IMG/VR virus record: IMGVR_UViG_3300025325_000051
Location: 1 to 42,733 of that record
DNA: 42,733 nt
Reading direction: 5' to 3' (one strand)
Source of the DNA: a virus
Below are positions 16,996-24,464 of the stretch, piece by piece. The first letter of the stretch is position 1; every line of letters starts with the position of its first letter. A program made the translations under genes and the position numbers. The notes under the pieces were generated by a model. The model was given only the letters and a program-made list of their open reading frames with translations, searched no databases and was not told the origin of the DNA.

Positions 16996-19521
16996 TTATT
17001 TTATTAATAAAACCCGCATTTTTACGCAATAAAACGTGGCTTTCACCTTATTTTTGTGTGTTCGTAACTTTAACACTTTTTGCTTAGATGTTAAAATAGT
17101 GCCCAGTTGTTGGATACTTATCGGTGTTAAGCTTGAATTTTTATTATACCATTCTTGGATACTATTTAATGAGTGCCAGTCGTTTTTGTTGTTTTCGTCA
17201 CCTTTTATTATTAATTCTGCTGCTGTTTTCTCATGTATAAAGTTATCTGCCCTGTATTCAATAAGCTTTACCGTACATTCTTCAGGATAATTAAAACTAT
17301 CTAAAATTTCCTCACCGTTTTCATCTTTTTTGATTTCTAAGTAGCGTACTAGCCCTTCTATTGCCCAATTTAATATACCTGAGCTTTCTTCTCTTATCAT
17401 TTTTTGTAATAATGCTTCTTTAGCTGCATTAGGGGTAAATTCTCTATTGTAAGGGATAATGCATAGTCGTCGAAGCAGTGCTTCACTTTCGCTCTGTGTT
17501 TTAGGTATATCATTACAGCCTATATGGAATTTAGCTCTATTTAGTACTTCCTCCTCTTCACCAAAGAGCTTTCTTGATAATACATATGCTCCTAGTAGAC
17601 TTTTAACTAGTGCCTCTCCCCATACCGAATCTGTGTCAACTTCATCCATAATAGCAATTCTTTTACCTACTAATTTAACTCCTATTCTAAGTGGATCTTT
17701 TTGTATTCCATATTTTGTAGTGCTTAAAGATTTACAGTCTAAGACAGCGGCATAATTATCAAGTAAATAACGTAAGCAATATAACACAATACTTTTGCCG
17801 TTTGAGCCACTGCCGCAGTGTATGAATAACTTTTGTGCTGCAATAGAGGCAGTTAAACTATAGCCGAATACTTCTTGCAGAAAAGAAATCATAGCTTCTG
17901 GTGCTTCGTTATTTTCAAAAATCTCAGCTAAGAATTGTTTCCATTTTGGGCATTTTGCCGAAGCATCAAAAGAGATTTTTGTTTTTAAAAGCAGATAGTC
18001 ATTGGATTTTGGTGCTCTAATTGTGCCTTCAATTAAATTTACATAGCCATTTTTGCAGTTAAGATGTGCTTTATCACTATCAAAATCATCTAAATTCTTT
18101 GTTTCAATATTAAATACTGAGTTTTTTAACTGTGCCAGCACTCCTGATATACGATTATTTGATAAATATTTTTCTGTTTCTTTATCGTACTTAAGTGTAG
18201 AAAAGCCTTTTTTATCGTAACATCTTTCTTTAAACTTTTGTTCAGTGAAAACATCTTTAACGCATTCAATTGCAAACGCATTAACTACGCTTGTATTGTC
18301 TTTTTGCGAATACCAATTATTATCATGCTGGTTGAAAGCATAAAGTACATTGCCTACAGCGCATAAGTACTCCTTATAACGTTGTACTATTCTAGCTTTA
18401 ATTGACACGTCTGATATTGTGCCTGTCATTATGTGTGGGTCGCTATAATCGTATTTAAAGCTCTCACACCGCTTTTCTTCACTCACACCACCTTGACTGC
18501 CCTTTTCCTCATAATGTCCGTTCTGCGGCTCGCTTTTAGCCTCTAATCCTCTTGTTATAGCGGAAGTTATAGTTTTAGTGATTTCTTCTTGACTAAGTGG
18601 TTTCTCAAAATGAGAGTTAGCATATTGTGCCAGTGCCGCAACTTCCTCACACAGCCTTTTTTTACTTTTCATAGCTTTATTTTTCCTAATATATGTAGAA
18701 AGTATACTATATAAACTATTGTTTCTATGACCGATTTTGCCTAGTTCAGTAGCTAGTGCTGTGTCAATTGATTCACTAAAACAGCCGTTTGATTTATTTT
18801 CAAATGCTCGTGTTATTAAATTATGTATCTTTTTTTTATCTTTACTTTGTGTTAAAATTGCTTTCTTGCCTTTTCCTAATATCCCTGGAAATATCGCAGT
18901 TAAATCAGTTAGGACATAGGGTTTATGAGGTAGGTCGCAGTCGTATAGAGTCGGCATAAAACGCACATCGGCGACACCTTTACATATGCGCTCACATCCA
19001 GGCACACGAACTGTGTGCTGCACCTGTGCTAAATTTAGATCACCATCAAACTTGGCAGCAATTCCTGCTTGCAATAGTTTCCAATTTTCTAGGCTGATTC
19101 CTGGATCAATTTTCCAGTAAAAGTGATAGCGTTTCGGCGACGTTTCGACTACAAAATTTACCTCATACCGTACTATTTGTTCCCACTCCTTTCTATCCAA
19201 TTCTCTATCAATATCCAAACATAATACCCTTGGTGCTACCATGTGCTCACGACGTCTGCCTTTAAAATTGGTTTGGTTTAAGCACACGTGCAGCGTGAAC
19301 GGTTCACATATTCTAGCTAAGTATTCACTCACTTCCAAAGACTGTAGCTGCACTGTGCCACAACCTGGAAGCACTTTTTTACTTTCTAAATCCATAAAGC
19401 TAAAGCAGAGCACATCACAATCAATGACACTTAACAGTTTTAAGTATCTCAGTATTTCTTCTATTTTATAATTGACTTTGTTATTTCTAGGTGTTATAGA
19501 TGATTCATACTTATCATTCAT
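16996..19521 (-). CDS. Primase-helicase: RepB-type primase plus D5/SF3 helicase
   Basis: 841 aa. Replicative protein that primes and unwinds DNA. The N-terminal 220 or so residues resemble an archaeo-eukaryotic RepB-like primase (PRVLCLDIDRE, VVETSPKRYHFYWKID, HTVRVPGCERI). The C-terminal half is a poxvirus D5-type superfamily 3 helicase: Walker A HCGSGSNGKS (Lys576), Walker B RIAIMDEVD, motif C region FHIGCNDIPKT and arginine finger region LLRRLCIIPYNREF. AAGG lies before the ATG. The adjacent iteron region is the likely binding site of this protein or a partner. Confidence 0.88.
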   Translation of the reverse strand: MNDKYESSITPRNNKVNYKIEEILRYLKLLSVIDCDVLCFSFMDLESKKVLPGCGTVQLQSLEVSEYLARICEPFTLHVCLNQTNFKGRRREHMVAPRVLCLDIDRELDRKEWEQIVRYEVNFVVETSPKRYHFYWKIDPGISLENWKLLQAGIAAKFDGDLNLAQVQHTVRVPGCERICKGVADVRFMPTLYDCDLPHKPYVLTDLTAIFPGILGKGKKAILTQSKDKKKIHNLITRAFENKSNGCFSESIDTALATELGKIGHRNNSLYSILSTYIRKNKAMKSKKRLCEEVAALAQYANSHFEKPLSQEEITKTITSAITRGLEAKSEPQNGHYEEKGSQGGVSEEKRCESFKYDYSDPHIMTGTISDVSIKARIVQRYKEYLCAVGNVLYAFNQHDNNWYSQKDNTSVVNAFAIECVKDVFTEQKFKERCYDKKGFSTLKYDKETEKYLSNNRISGVLAQLKNSVFNIETKNLDDFDSDKAHLNCKNGYVNLIEGTIRAPKSNDYLLLKTKISFDASAKCPKWKQFLAEIFENNEAPEAMISFLQEVFGYSLTASIAAQKLFIHCGSGSNGKSIVLYCLRYLLDNYAAVLDCKSLSTTKYGIQKDPLRIGVKLVGKRIAIMDEVDTDSVWGEALVKSLLGAYVLSRKLFGEEEEVLNRAKFHIGCNDIPKTQSESEALLRRLCIIPYNREFTPNAAKEALLQKMIREESSGILNWAIEGLVRYLEIKKDENGEEILDSFNYPEECTVKLIEYRADNFIHEKTAAELIIKGDENNKNDWHSLNSIQEWYNKNSSLTPISIQQLGTILTSKQKVLKLRTHKNKVKATFYCVKMRVLLIK

Positions 19522-19547
19522 AATTTATGCCTTAATTAATCGTAGAG

Positions 19548-19585
19548 TGCTGGAATTTAACTTACTTAACTTCCAGCATTTTTTA
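19548..19585 (+). terminator. Rho-independent terminator, rightward
   Basis: TGCTGGAA (19548-19555) pairs with TTCCAGCA (19571-19578), followed by six T. It faces rightward although no rightward gene lies within 3.4 kb upstream. It may stop antisense transcription across the primase gene, or act as a leader hairpin on the leftward primase mRNA. Confidence 0.65.
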
Positions 19586-19604
19586 TTTTAAAGAGCCAAT
19601 ATTA

Positions 19605-19644
19605 CAATATTTTTGATTGCATACACTCGAATTGAGTGTATTAA
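19605..19644 (+). promoter_or_regulatory. Divergent control region: CAATC operator, second palindrome and candidate promoter
   Basis: CAATATTTTTGATTG (19605-19619) matches the main operator at 13 of 15 positions. It abuts a perfect palindrome, ATACACTC GAATT GAGTGTAT (19621-19641). TTGCAT (19617-19622), 16 bp and TATTAA (19639-19644) form a rightward promoter whose spacer is the palindrome. The predicted start is near 19651. Confidence 0.5.
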
Positions 19645-19650
19645 AAATAT

Positions 19651-19809
19651 ATACGCTAATGAAATTAATTTGGCTAGCTAAATTTAAAATAATCAGTTAT
19701 TATAATTTTTAAGCAGTCAAAGTACGACTGTTCTCCTTAAATAGACTTAACATAAATAACAATAGTATTTCGGCAGCCTCTTAGAATTAATATTTTAAGG
19801 GGCTGTTTT
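19651..19809 (+). ncRNA. Candidate short transcript upstream of the tRNA
   Basis: Runs from the predicted start of the 19617-19644 promoter to the strong terminator at 19774-19809, about 160 nt. It contains CAGTC/GACTG complementary arms and only a 17-codon ORF (ATG at 19659), which could be a leader peptide. It could equally be a leader that reads through into tRNA-Cys. Confidence 0.3.
19774..19809 (+). terminator. Rho-independent terminator just before tRNA-Cys
   Basis: CAGCCTCTTA (19774-19783) pairs over 10 bp (one G-U) with TAAGGGGCTG (19796-19805), followed by TTTT. Confidence 0.65.
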
Positions 19810-19828
19810 ATTGTACTGATTATAATAT

Positions 19829-19900
19829 GGTTTAGTAGCAAAGTGGTAATGCATTGGATTGCAAACCCAATATTCGTGAGTTCGATTCCCACCTAAGCCT
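19829..19900 (+). tRNA. tRNA-Cys (anticodon GCA)
   Basis: Complete cloverleaf: acceptor GGTTTAG/CTAAGCC, D arm GCA-AAGTGGTAA-TGC, anticodon loop TTGCAAA with GCA at 19861-19863, T loop TTCGATT. The unpaired base after the acceptor is T, as expected for tRNA-Cys. Two stem positions are A-C mismatches: the pair next to the anticodon loop and one in the T stem. CCA is not encoded. Cys is abundant in the capsid and tailspike proteins, which may be why the phage carries it. Confidence 0.92.
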
Positions 19901-19905
19901 AGTTC

Positions 19906-19946
19906 ATATCAAAATGATTGACAGCTTTTAATTCTCGTGCTAATCT
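19906..19946 (+). promoter_or_regulatory. Promoter with overlapping CAATCA-type operator
   Basis: TTGACA (19918-19923), 17-bp spacer, TAATCT (19941-19946). The operator half TGATTG is part of the -35 region, within ATATCAAAATGATTG (19906-19920). It drives the rightward block beginning at 20047; predicted start about 19953. Confidence 0.7.
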
Positions 19947-19952
19947 TTATAA

Positions 19953-20033
19953 AAGTTGATCAAACTTTTAAAAAAGCATGGGCTTTCTGTGCGCCGTAGT
20001 ACAATCATGCTGCGGTGCATAGTTTTTATTTTT
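19953..20033 (+). ncRNA. Structured leader with attenuator-like terminator, or small RNA
   Basis: Three successive hairpins follow the promoter: AAAAGTT/AACTTTT (19951-19969), AAAGC/GCTTT (19973-19986), and a 12-bp stem TGTGCGCCGTAG/CTGCGGTGCATA (19988-20021, three G-U pairs) followed by GTTTTTATTTTT. The last is a full rho-independent terminator placed between promoter and first gene. AGCATG (about 19975) can instead pair with CATGCT in the third hairpin, which would compete with the terminator. Confidence 0.55.
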
Positions 20034-20046
20034 AATAAAGGTATAT

Positions 20047-20310
20047 ATGTCAGAAGCTTTTAAAATCGGAGAAAAAGTATTTATTAGAACTGTGACGTAT
20101 CATTGCACAGGCGAAATAACTGAAATAGTAGGTGGTTTTATATTTTTAAAAGATGCTGCTTGGGTAGCAGATTCAGGACGTTTTGGTGAAGCTATTGAGA
20201 CGGGCACTTTAAGTGAAGTCGAATGTGTTACGTGCCCAATTAGAGTTTCAATTGCATCTATTGTTGACGTGTATGAATGGCGACATCCTTTGCCAAGAGA
20301 AACTAAATAA
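20047..20310 (+). CDS. Unknown protein, 87 aa, with SH3-like beta pattern
   Basis: Predicted mainly beta (FKIGEKVFIRTVTYHCTGEI, GGFIFLKDAAWVADSGRF), like a small KOW- or SH3-type barrel. Not assigned. AAAGG site before the ATG. The stop overlaps the next start (TAATG). Expression would depend on escape from the upstream terminator. Confidence 0.65.
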   Translation: MSEAFKIGEKVFIRTVTYHCTGEITEIVGGFIFLKDAAWVADSGRFGEAIETGTLSEVECVTCPIRVSIASIVDVYEWRHPLPRETK

Positions 20311-20546
20311 TGATTTATTTTATAATTAAAAAGCCTTATTATTGTTCTAGATCAAAAAGCGCTTATTTTAAAATGTGTGGTTCAGTCTGTAGAGTACATA
20401 AATATGAGTATAAATTTACTTCTTTTTGTGCATCTCGACTAGATTCCAGATGGAGAGTTTGTTCTAGATCTTACTCTAGATTTAAAGATGGATTTTTTGG
20501 TTTTGCATATTCTAATTCACTTTGTAATTCAGGTAGACATTTATGA
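20310..20546 (+). CDS. SR/YC-rich micro-protein A1 (78 aa)
   Basis: Basic protein rich in Ser, Arg, Tyr, Phe and Cys, with motifs YYCSRSKSAYFKM and VCSRSYSRFKDGFF. It is a full-length paralogue of the 20865-21101 protein; the two genes are both 237 bp long. Start and stop overlap with neighbours (TAATG, ATGATGA). No known family; function unknown. The regular aromatic-Ser-Arg spacing suggests a repetitive, surface-exposed or RNA-binding structure, which is inference. Confidence 0.65.
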   Translation: MIYFIIKKPYYCSRSKSAYFKMCGSVCRVHKYEYKFTSFCASRLDSRWRVCSRSYSRFKDGFFGFAYSNSLCNSGRHL

Positions 20547-20686
20547 TGCACTTTATACGCAATTATAAAAATAATAGGTTTTCATATTCCCACACATATC
20601 ATTGGCAGTATAGATGGTCATATTCAAGAAGCGGAATGTGGGAGTTACCATATAGCGATTCTACTTCTCAAAGCTTAAAACCATGA
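20543..20686 (+). CDS. SR/YW-rich micro-protein B (47 aa)
   Basis: Starts with ATGATG overlapping the previous stop and ends with ATGA overlapping the next start. Composition as for its neighbours: HWQYRWSYSRSGMWELPYS. Coupling on both sides and the shared YSRS motif support a real gene. Confidence 0.55.
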   Translation: MMHFIRNYKNNRFSYSHTYHWQYRWSYSRSGMWELPYSDSTSQSLKP

Positions 20687-20868
20687 CTCATTTAGTAGCT
20701 AATAAATTGAAACCCTGGATTTGGTCAAGATCATTTTCTAGACAAAAATTTCTATCTACTTCATTAAATTGGTCTTTAACTAACCCAAAACCTTGGTCAT
20801 GGATGTGCTCTAACTGCAAGTCTAAAATGTGGAAAAGATATAAATCTAATTCTGGTGAAAGATTATGA
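20683..20868 (+). CDS. SR/W-rich micro-protein C (61 aa)
   Basis: Trp/Ser/Lys-rich: KPWIWSRSFSRQKF, then PWSWMCSNCKSKMWKRY with a Cys pair. It shares the SRSxSR core with the A-type proteins. ATGA overlaps at both ends. Not recognised. Confidence 0.6.
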   Translation: MTHLVANKLKPWIWSRSFSRQKFLSTSLNWSLTNPKPWSWMCSNCKSKMWKRYKSNSGERL

Positions 20869-21101
20869 TTTATTTAATGGTTAAAGAGTCTTATTATTAT
20901 TCTAAATCTAGAAGTGCTTACTTTAAAATAGGTACTTCAATTTGTAGAACACATAACTATGAATATAAATTCAGTTCTTTTTGTAGGTCTAAAATAGATT
21001 CGAGCTGGAGAGTTTGTTCAAGATCTTATTCTAGATTTAAAGACGGATTTTATGGGTGTGCCTATTCTACTTCACTGTGTGAATCAGGAAGAAACGTATA
21101 A
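20865..21101 (+). CDS. SR/YC-rich micro-protein A2 (78 aa), paralogue of A1
   Basis: Aligns with the 20310-20546 product over all 78 residues without gaps (shared WRVCSRSYSRFKDGF, and YYYSKSRSAYFK against YYCSRSKSAYFK). It ends in TAATG, overlapping the helicase start. The two paralogues are separated by two shorter members of the same composition. Confidence 0.65.
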   Translation: MIYLMVKESYYYSKSRSAYFKIGTSICRTHNYEYKFSSFCRSKIDSSWRVCSRSYSRFKDGFYGCAYSTSLCESGRNV

Positions 21102-22399
21102 TGCTGCAAACTCCTTTAAAACTTTTTACATTTCAGGAAGACACGGTAGGTCAAATACTTTATTTTCTAAAAGAGAAAAATAAAGAAAGGTCTTGCTACT
21201 GTGCTTTGGAAATGGGACTGGGTAAAACTATATGTGCTATTCGTGCTGCCAAGTATTTAAATGCTGAAAATATTCTTATAATTTGTCCCGCCATAATGCG
21301 CTATACTTGGGAAGCTGAGATTATGAAATGGGGTGTTAGTGCGGACATTGATGTTATATTAGCATCTAAGCAGACGCTGCTTTATAAAAAGTACACTATT
21401 GTGTCTTACGACATTGCTCGTTCTGATGTATTTATAAATAAATTGCCAGCTAAAATTGATTTACTTATTCTCGATGAAAGTCACTACATAAAAACCAGAA
21501 AAACAAAACGAACTGTAGCAATATTAGAAAAAATTTGGCATCTAGCTGCTTATCGCCTAGCATTATCGGGCACTCCTTTCACGCAATCAGTCGCAGACGG
21601 ATATACTCTTTTTAATAAAATGCTGCCTGAAAAATTTACTAATTACTATAGTTTTATTAATGAATATGCTTACCAGAAACCGACACCTTGGGGCGTTAAA
21701 ATTATTGGTGCTAGGAACACTAAGAAACTTTCTAAAATAATTAAAAGTAATTTCTATATAAGACTAAAAAAAGATGAAGTCTTAAAAGATTTACCGCCTA
21801 AGATTTATACTGAAATAAAACTTGGTGCTGAGTATTTACTTAAAACTACTAAAGAAGAAAACGATAGATTAGAAACTGACATTGCGGATTATGCAAAAAC
21901 TGCGGTTGTGCCTCATTCTTTAGCAGAGCATCGCCGCCTTCAAGCAGAGCTTAAAGTGCCTGCTATAGCTGAGTTTGCAAGTAATTTATTAGAAAATAAT
22001 ATACCAGTAGTGCTGTTTGCTTATCATAGAGAATTCATAAGAAAACTAAGTGCTGCATTGGCTAAATTTAAACCAGTAATAATTACTGGTGACACAAGTG
22101 CTAAAGACAGGTTTGATTATGTAGAAGCTTTTCAAGAAGCTAAAACTAATTTATTTATTGGGCAGTTTACTGCGGCCGGCACTGGTATAACTCTAACTCG
22201 CGCTAGTCACGTAATATTAGCAGAACTAGATTGGAGTCCTGCGGTTATAAACCAAAGTGTAGATAGGCTGCATCGGATAGGACAGAAAAATTCTGTTAAT
22301 ATTTATTACTTTGTAGTAAAAGATTCATTAGAAGAATATATTGTAAAAGTATTAATTAATAAAACAGAAACATTTAAAGCAGTACTTGATAGGAAATAA
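21101..22399 (+). CDS. SNF2-family DNA helicase/translocase (SMARCAL1-like)
   Basis: 432 aa, a minimal two-lobe SF2 enzyme. Motifs in order: Walker A EMGLGKT (about residue 38-44), DEAH-type box ILDESHYIK (about 126), SGTPF (about 154), then in lobe 2 FAYHREFIRK, GTGITLTRASHV and the arginine-finger motif QSVDRLHRIGQ (about 386). Phage enzymes of this type probably remodel replication forks or recombination intermediates. Translationally coupled to the micro-protein chain upstream. Confidence 0.9.
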   Translation: MLQTPLKLFTFQEDTVGQILYFLKEKNKERSCYCALEMGLGKTICAIRAAKYLNAENILIICPAIMRYTWEAEIMKWGVSADIDVILASKQTLLYKKYTIVSYDIARSDVFINKLPAKIDLLILDESHYIKTRKTKRTVAILEKIWHLAAYRLALSGTPFTQSVADGYTLFNKMLPEKFTNYYSFINEYAYQKPTPWGVKIIGARNTKKLSKIIKSNFYIRLKKDEVLKDLPPKIYTEIKLGAEYLLKTTKEENDRLETDIADYAKTAVVPHSLAEHRRLQAELKVPAIAEFASNLLENNIPVVLFAYHREFIRKLSAALAKFKPVIITGDTSAKDRFDYVEAFQEAKTNLFIGQFTAAGTGITLTRASHVILAELDWSPAVINQSVDRLHRIGQKNSVNIYYFVVKDSLEEYIVKVLINKTETFKAVLDRK

Positions 22400-22402
22400 A
22401 TT

Positions 22403-22528
22403 ATGAAAGAATCTAATATTTGGGTTAATCTTATATTTGCTTTTATTTTAGGTGCGGCTTTATTTTCGAGCTGTGGGCATAATTATTATTCTCCTACAGA
22501 TGATGATTATCCTTTTGATGTGATGTAA
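22403..22528 (+). CDS. Small lipoprotein 1 (41 aa)
   Basis: Hydrophobic segment (FAFILGAALF) followed by lipobox FSSC with Cys24, leaving an 18-residue mature peptide rich in Tyr and Asp. Begins 3 bp after the helicase stop. Size and type resemble an outer-membrane spanin subunit, but no partner is evident; a superinfection-exclusion lipoprotein is the alternative. Confidence 0.55.
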   Translation: MKESNIWVNLIFAFILGAALFSSCGHNYYSPTDDDYPFDVM

Positions 22529-22549
22529 AAATATTTAAAAAGGAACTTT

Positions 22550-22813
22550 ATGGCAAAGAAAAAACTATCTACTGAAGTAGAATTAAAAGAATTAAAAAAA
22601 GAATTTTTAAAAGAGTCAGTTCCTGATTGGAAAGCTGACTTATTTAAACAAAAAAAAGATATAATAATAATCATAAAACAGTATCAAAAAATAGGCATAG
22701 ACTCTGAAGGTTGGGTAGAACGGGGTAGGCTTTCAATAAATAACTATATTAAAAAAAGAAATGCTTTAACTGGTGTTAAGAAAGCATTTAGAAAAATTAT
22801 TGCTAGCAGGTAA
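22550..22813 (+). CDS. Unknown basic protein, 87 aa
   Basis: Lys-rich and helical, with KKDIIIIIKQYQKIGIDSEG in the middle and a basic C-terminus (GVKKAFRKIIASR). AAAAAGGAAC ribosome site. Not recognised. Confidence 0.6.
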   Translation: MAKKKLSTEVELKELKKEFLKESVPDWKADLFKQKKDIIIIIKQYQKIGIDSEGWVERGRLSINNYIKKRNALTGVKKAFRKIIASR

Positions 22814-22833
22814 AAATGATGAGAGGAAATAAT

Positions 22834-23052
22834 ATGAAAGAAACTGAAATGACAAGTGAACTAGAAATAAGTAGGCTTGAAGCTAAATTAGATAAAAATT
22901 TAGAAATTATTAACGAAAGACTGGATGTTGTTTTTAAAAATCTAGAACTTACTCGTAGTAGTCTTATTGTGCATTTAGACGCAATTAAAGGATTAAGAAA
23001 TATGTTTACAAATATTACTAGGAAGTCTGATTCTACGGAAAAAATAGTATGA
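22834..23052 (+). CDS. Short coiled-coil protein, 72 aa
   Basis: Start at the ATG at 22834, preceded by GAGAGGA; the ATG at 22816 lies before that site. Predicted coiled coil throughout (ISRLEAKLDKNLEIINERLD). Overlaps the next start by ATGA. Confidence 0.55.
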   Translation: MKETEMTSELEISRLEAKLDKNLEIINERLDVVFKNLELTRSSLIVHLDAIKGLRNMFTNITRKSDSTEKIV

Positions 23053-23222
23053 ATAACGAACCAATTCTCTATATACTAGCTATAATTTTACTGCTTATTA
23101 TTTATATACTGCACACTCTTTATGATATAACTGTGTGTAAGTTTAAATCTGATAAAGAGATAGTAGATATTATAATAAAACATTTAGAAGCACATGATGA
23201 CTTTTTAAGAAATAAAAAATGA
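23049..23222 (+). CDS. 57-aa membrane protein with cytoplasmic or periplasmic tail
   Basis: One N-terminal membrane span (ILYILAIILLIIYIL) followed by a charged 30-residue helix (KEIVDIIIKHLEAHDDFL). The layout would suit an inner-membrane spanin or an exclusion protein, without further evidence. ATGA overlaps at both ends. Confidence 0.5.
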   Translation: MNNEPILYILAIILLLIIYILHTLYDITVCKFKSDKEIVDIIIKHLEAHDDFLRNKK

Positions 23223-23410
23223 AACATTTTTGTTCGTTTCAAATAGCTAAAACAGATGATAAGCACTACGTTCTATATTATAAAACTATGCATTCTTCGG
23301 AAGAAATAGTTGAAGTTTATAATTCTAAACAATTTAGAGAGCTTTCTAATAGAATTACTTCTATATTATTTGATTGTAATGAAGACGAAGAGACCCCTCC
23401 AAATGAATGA
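23219..23410 (+). CDS. Unknown small protein, 63 aa
   Basis: Not recognised. Beta-type N-terminus (FCSFQIAKTDDKHYVLYYK), helical middle and an acidic end. Coupled to both neighbours by overlap. Confidence 0.5.
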   Translation: MKHFCSFQIAKTDDKHYVLYYKTMHSSEEIVEVYNSKQFRELSNRITSILFDCNEDEETPPNE

Positions 23411-23609
23411 CAAAAAAAGTAGTATTGAACCAGTTTTTTATGTAAATGATAAAAAACAAGATACTTATTCTAAATGGGTAATATGCGATAATTGCGGTCA
23501 TTATCATGTGGCTACTTACAAAAAAAGAATATTGGAAGTTAACCAAACAATTATTTGTAAAAGATGTGAAGTACCGTTAGGTAGTGTTACTAAACTTGTA
23601 AAGGACTGA
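23403..23609 (+). CDS. Zinc-ribbon protein, 68 aa
   Basis: Start at 23403, overlapping the previous stop; a longer reading from 23310 lies inside that gene and is rejected. Two Cys pairs, CDNCGHYH and CKRCEVPLG, about 25 residues apart, are a classic zinc ribbon. Probably binds nucleic acid or protein. It ends 1 bp before the methylase ATG. Confidence 0.65.
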   Translation: MNDKKSSIEPVFYVNDKKQDTYSKWVICDNCGHYHVATYKKRILEVNQTIICKRCEVPLGSVTKLVKD

Positions 23610-23610
23610 G

Positions 23611-24045
23611 ATGCCTAAATTTTCAAAAGTCCTTTGGTCTAAAAAATCTGATGAGTGGGAAACACCTCAAAAATTATTTGATGAATTAAATGAGGAATTT
23701 CATTTTACATTAGATTCTTGTGCGACTGCTAAAAATGCAAAATGTATGAAATTTTATACTAAAAGAGATAATGGATTAGAACAGGATTGGGTAAGTCAGA
23801 ATGTTTTTATGAACCCACCTTATAGTGAAATATATAATTGGGTAGAAAAAGCCTATAATACTAATCTAAATCACACCTATGCTATAACTGTAGCACTACT
23901 TCCAGCTCGTACTGATACTAAATGGTTTCATGAATTTTGTTATAAAAATTCTAATTGCGAAATACGTTTTATAAAAGGTAGACTTAAGTTTAATGGTGCT
24001 AAAAATTCAGCACCTTTTCCTTCAATGATTTGTATTTTTAGGTAA
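23611..24045 (+). CDS. Phage DNA N6-adenine methyltransferase (Dam family)
   Basis: 144 aa, short like other phage Dam_2-type enzymes. Signature: SDEWETPQKLFDELNEEFHF, LDSCATAKNAKC, then the catalytic NPPY in VFMNPPYSEIYNWVEKA (about residue 70), and a C-terminal FIKGRLKFNGAKNSAPFPS. Methylates adenine in DNA, probably to protect the phage from restriction or to mark its genome. Target site unknown. Confidence 0.9.
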   Translation: MPKFSKVLWSKKSDEWETPQKLFDELNEEFHFTLDSCATAKNAKCMKFYTKRDNGLEQDWVSQNVFMNPPYSEIYNWVEKAYNTNLNHTYAITVALLPARTDTKWFHEFCYKNSNCEIRFIKGRLKFNGAKNSAPFPSMICIFR

Positions 24046-24050
24046 AATTT

Positions 24051-24452
24051 ATGCCAGAATTTATACGTTATTATATACCAAATATTTTTGTCGACAAAAA
24101 AGCAAATTGTGAAATAAAAGATGCTTTTATATCTGCTCTTGGTGCAACTGCTAATCAATTATTAGTAGCTGGTATTCCTGGTAAAAAATTAGTGATTTTA
24201 TCGGGATGTGTATCAAGTAGTGGTATTGTAACAGCGATAACATTTAAAAGTGACAGTGGAGCTAATGCTGTAATTAAGAGAGCTTATTGGACACCTTTGA
24301 ATACAGGTGGTGGGCAACTAGGTGGTGTTACTGAAATGTATTTTAATCCGACTGGAATCTTTAGATGTGATGCTGGTAAAGGTTTATTTATTGATAATTC
24401 TGCTGCTGTACTTGCACAAGTGGCGGTAAGTTATATTGAAGTGAATGTTTAA
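24051..24452 (+). CDS. Unknown beta-rich protein, possible decoration or fibre subunit
   Basis: 133 aa, predicted all-beta, with Gly/Ala/Val/Asn-rich strands (GKKLVILSGCVSSSGIVTAI, GGVTEMYFNPTGIFRCDAGK, AQVAVSYIEVNV). Resembles phage head-decoration or jelly-roll-type proteins in composition. No signal peptide. It precedes an exported fibre-like protein, so the two may act together. Confidence 0.5.
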   Translation: MPEFIRYYIPNIFVDKKANCEIKDAFISALGATANQLLVAGIPGKKLVILSGCVSSSGIVTAITFKSDSGANAVIKRAYWTPLNTGGGQLGGVTEMYFNPTGIFRCDAGKGLFIDNSAAVLAQVAVSYIEVNV

Positions 24453-24464
24453 AAAAGGAAATTT

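Noticed and set aside
19811-19830. TATAAT immediately upstream of tRNA-Cys as its promoter
   Set aside because: The box ends 3 nt before the acceptor stem, so +1 would fall inside the tRNA, and no -35 lies at 16-18 bp.
19829-19900. tRNA gene as a phage attachment site
   Set aside because: The tRNA is complete and inside the phage, no integrase is recognisable and no matching direct repeat was seen.
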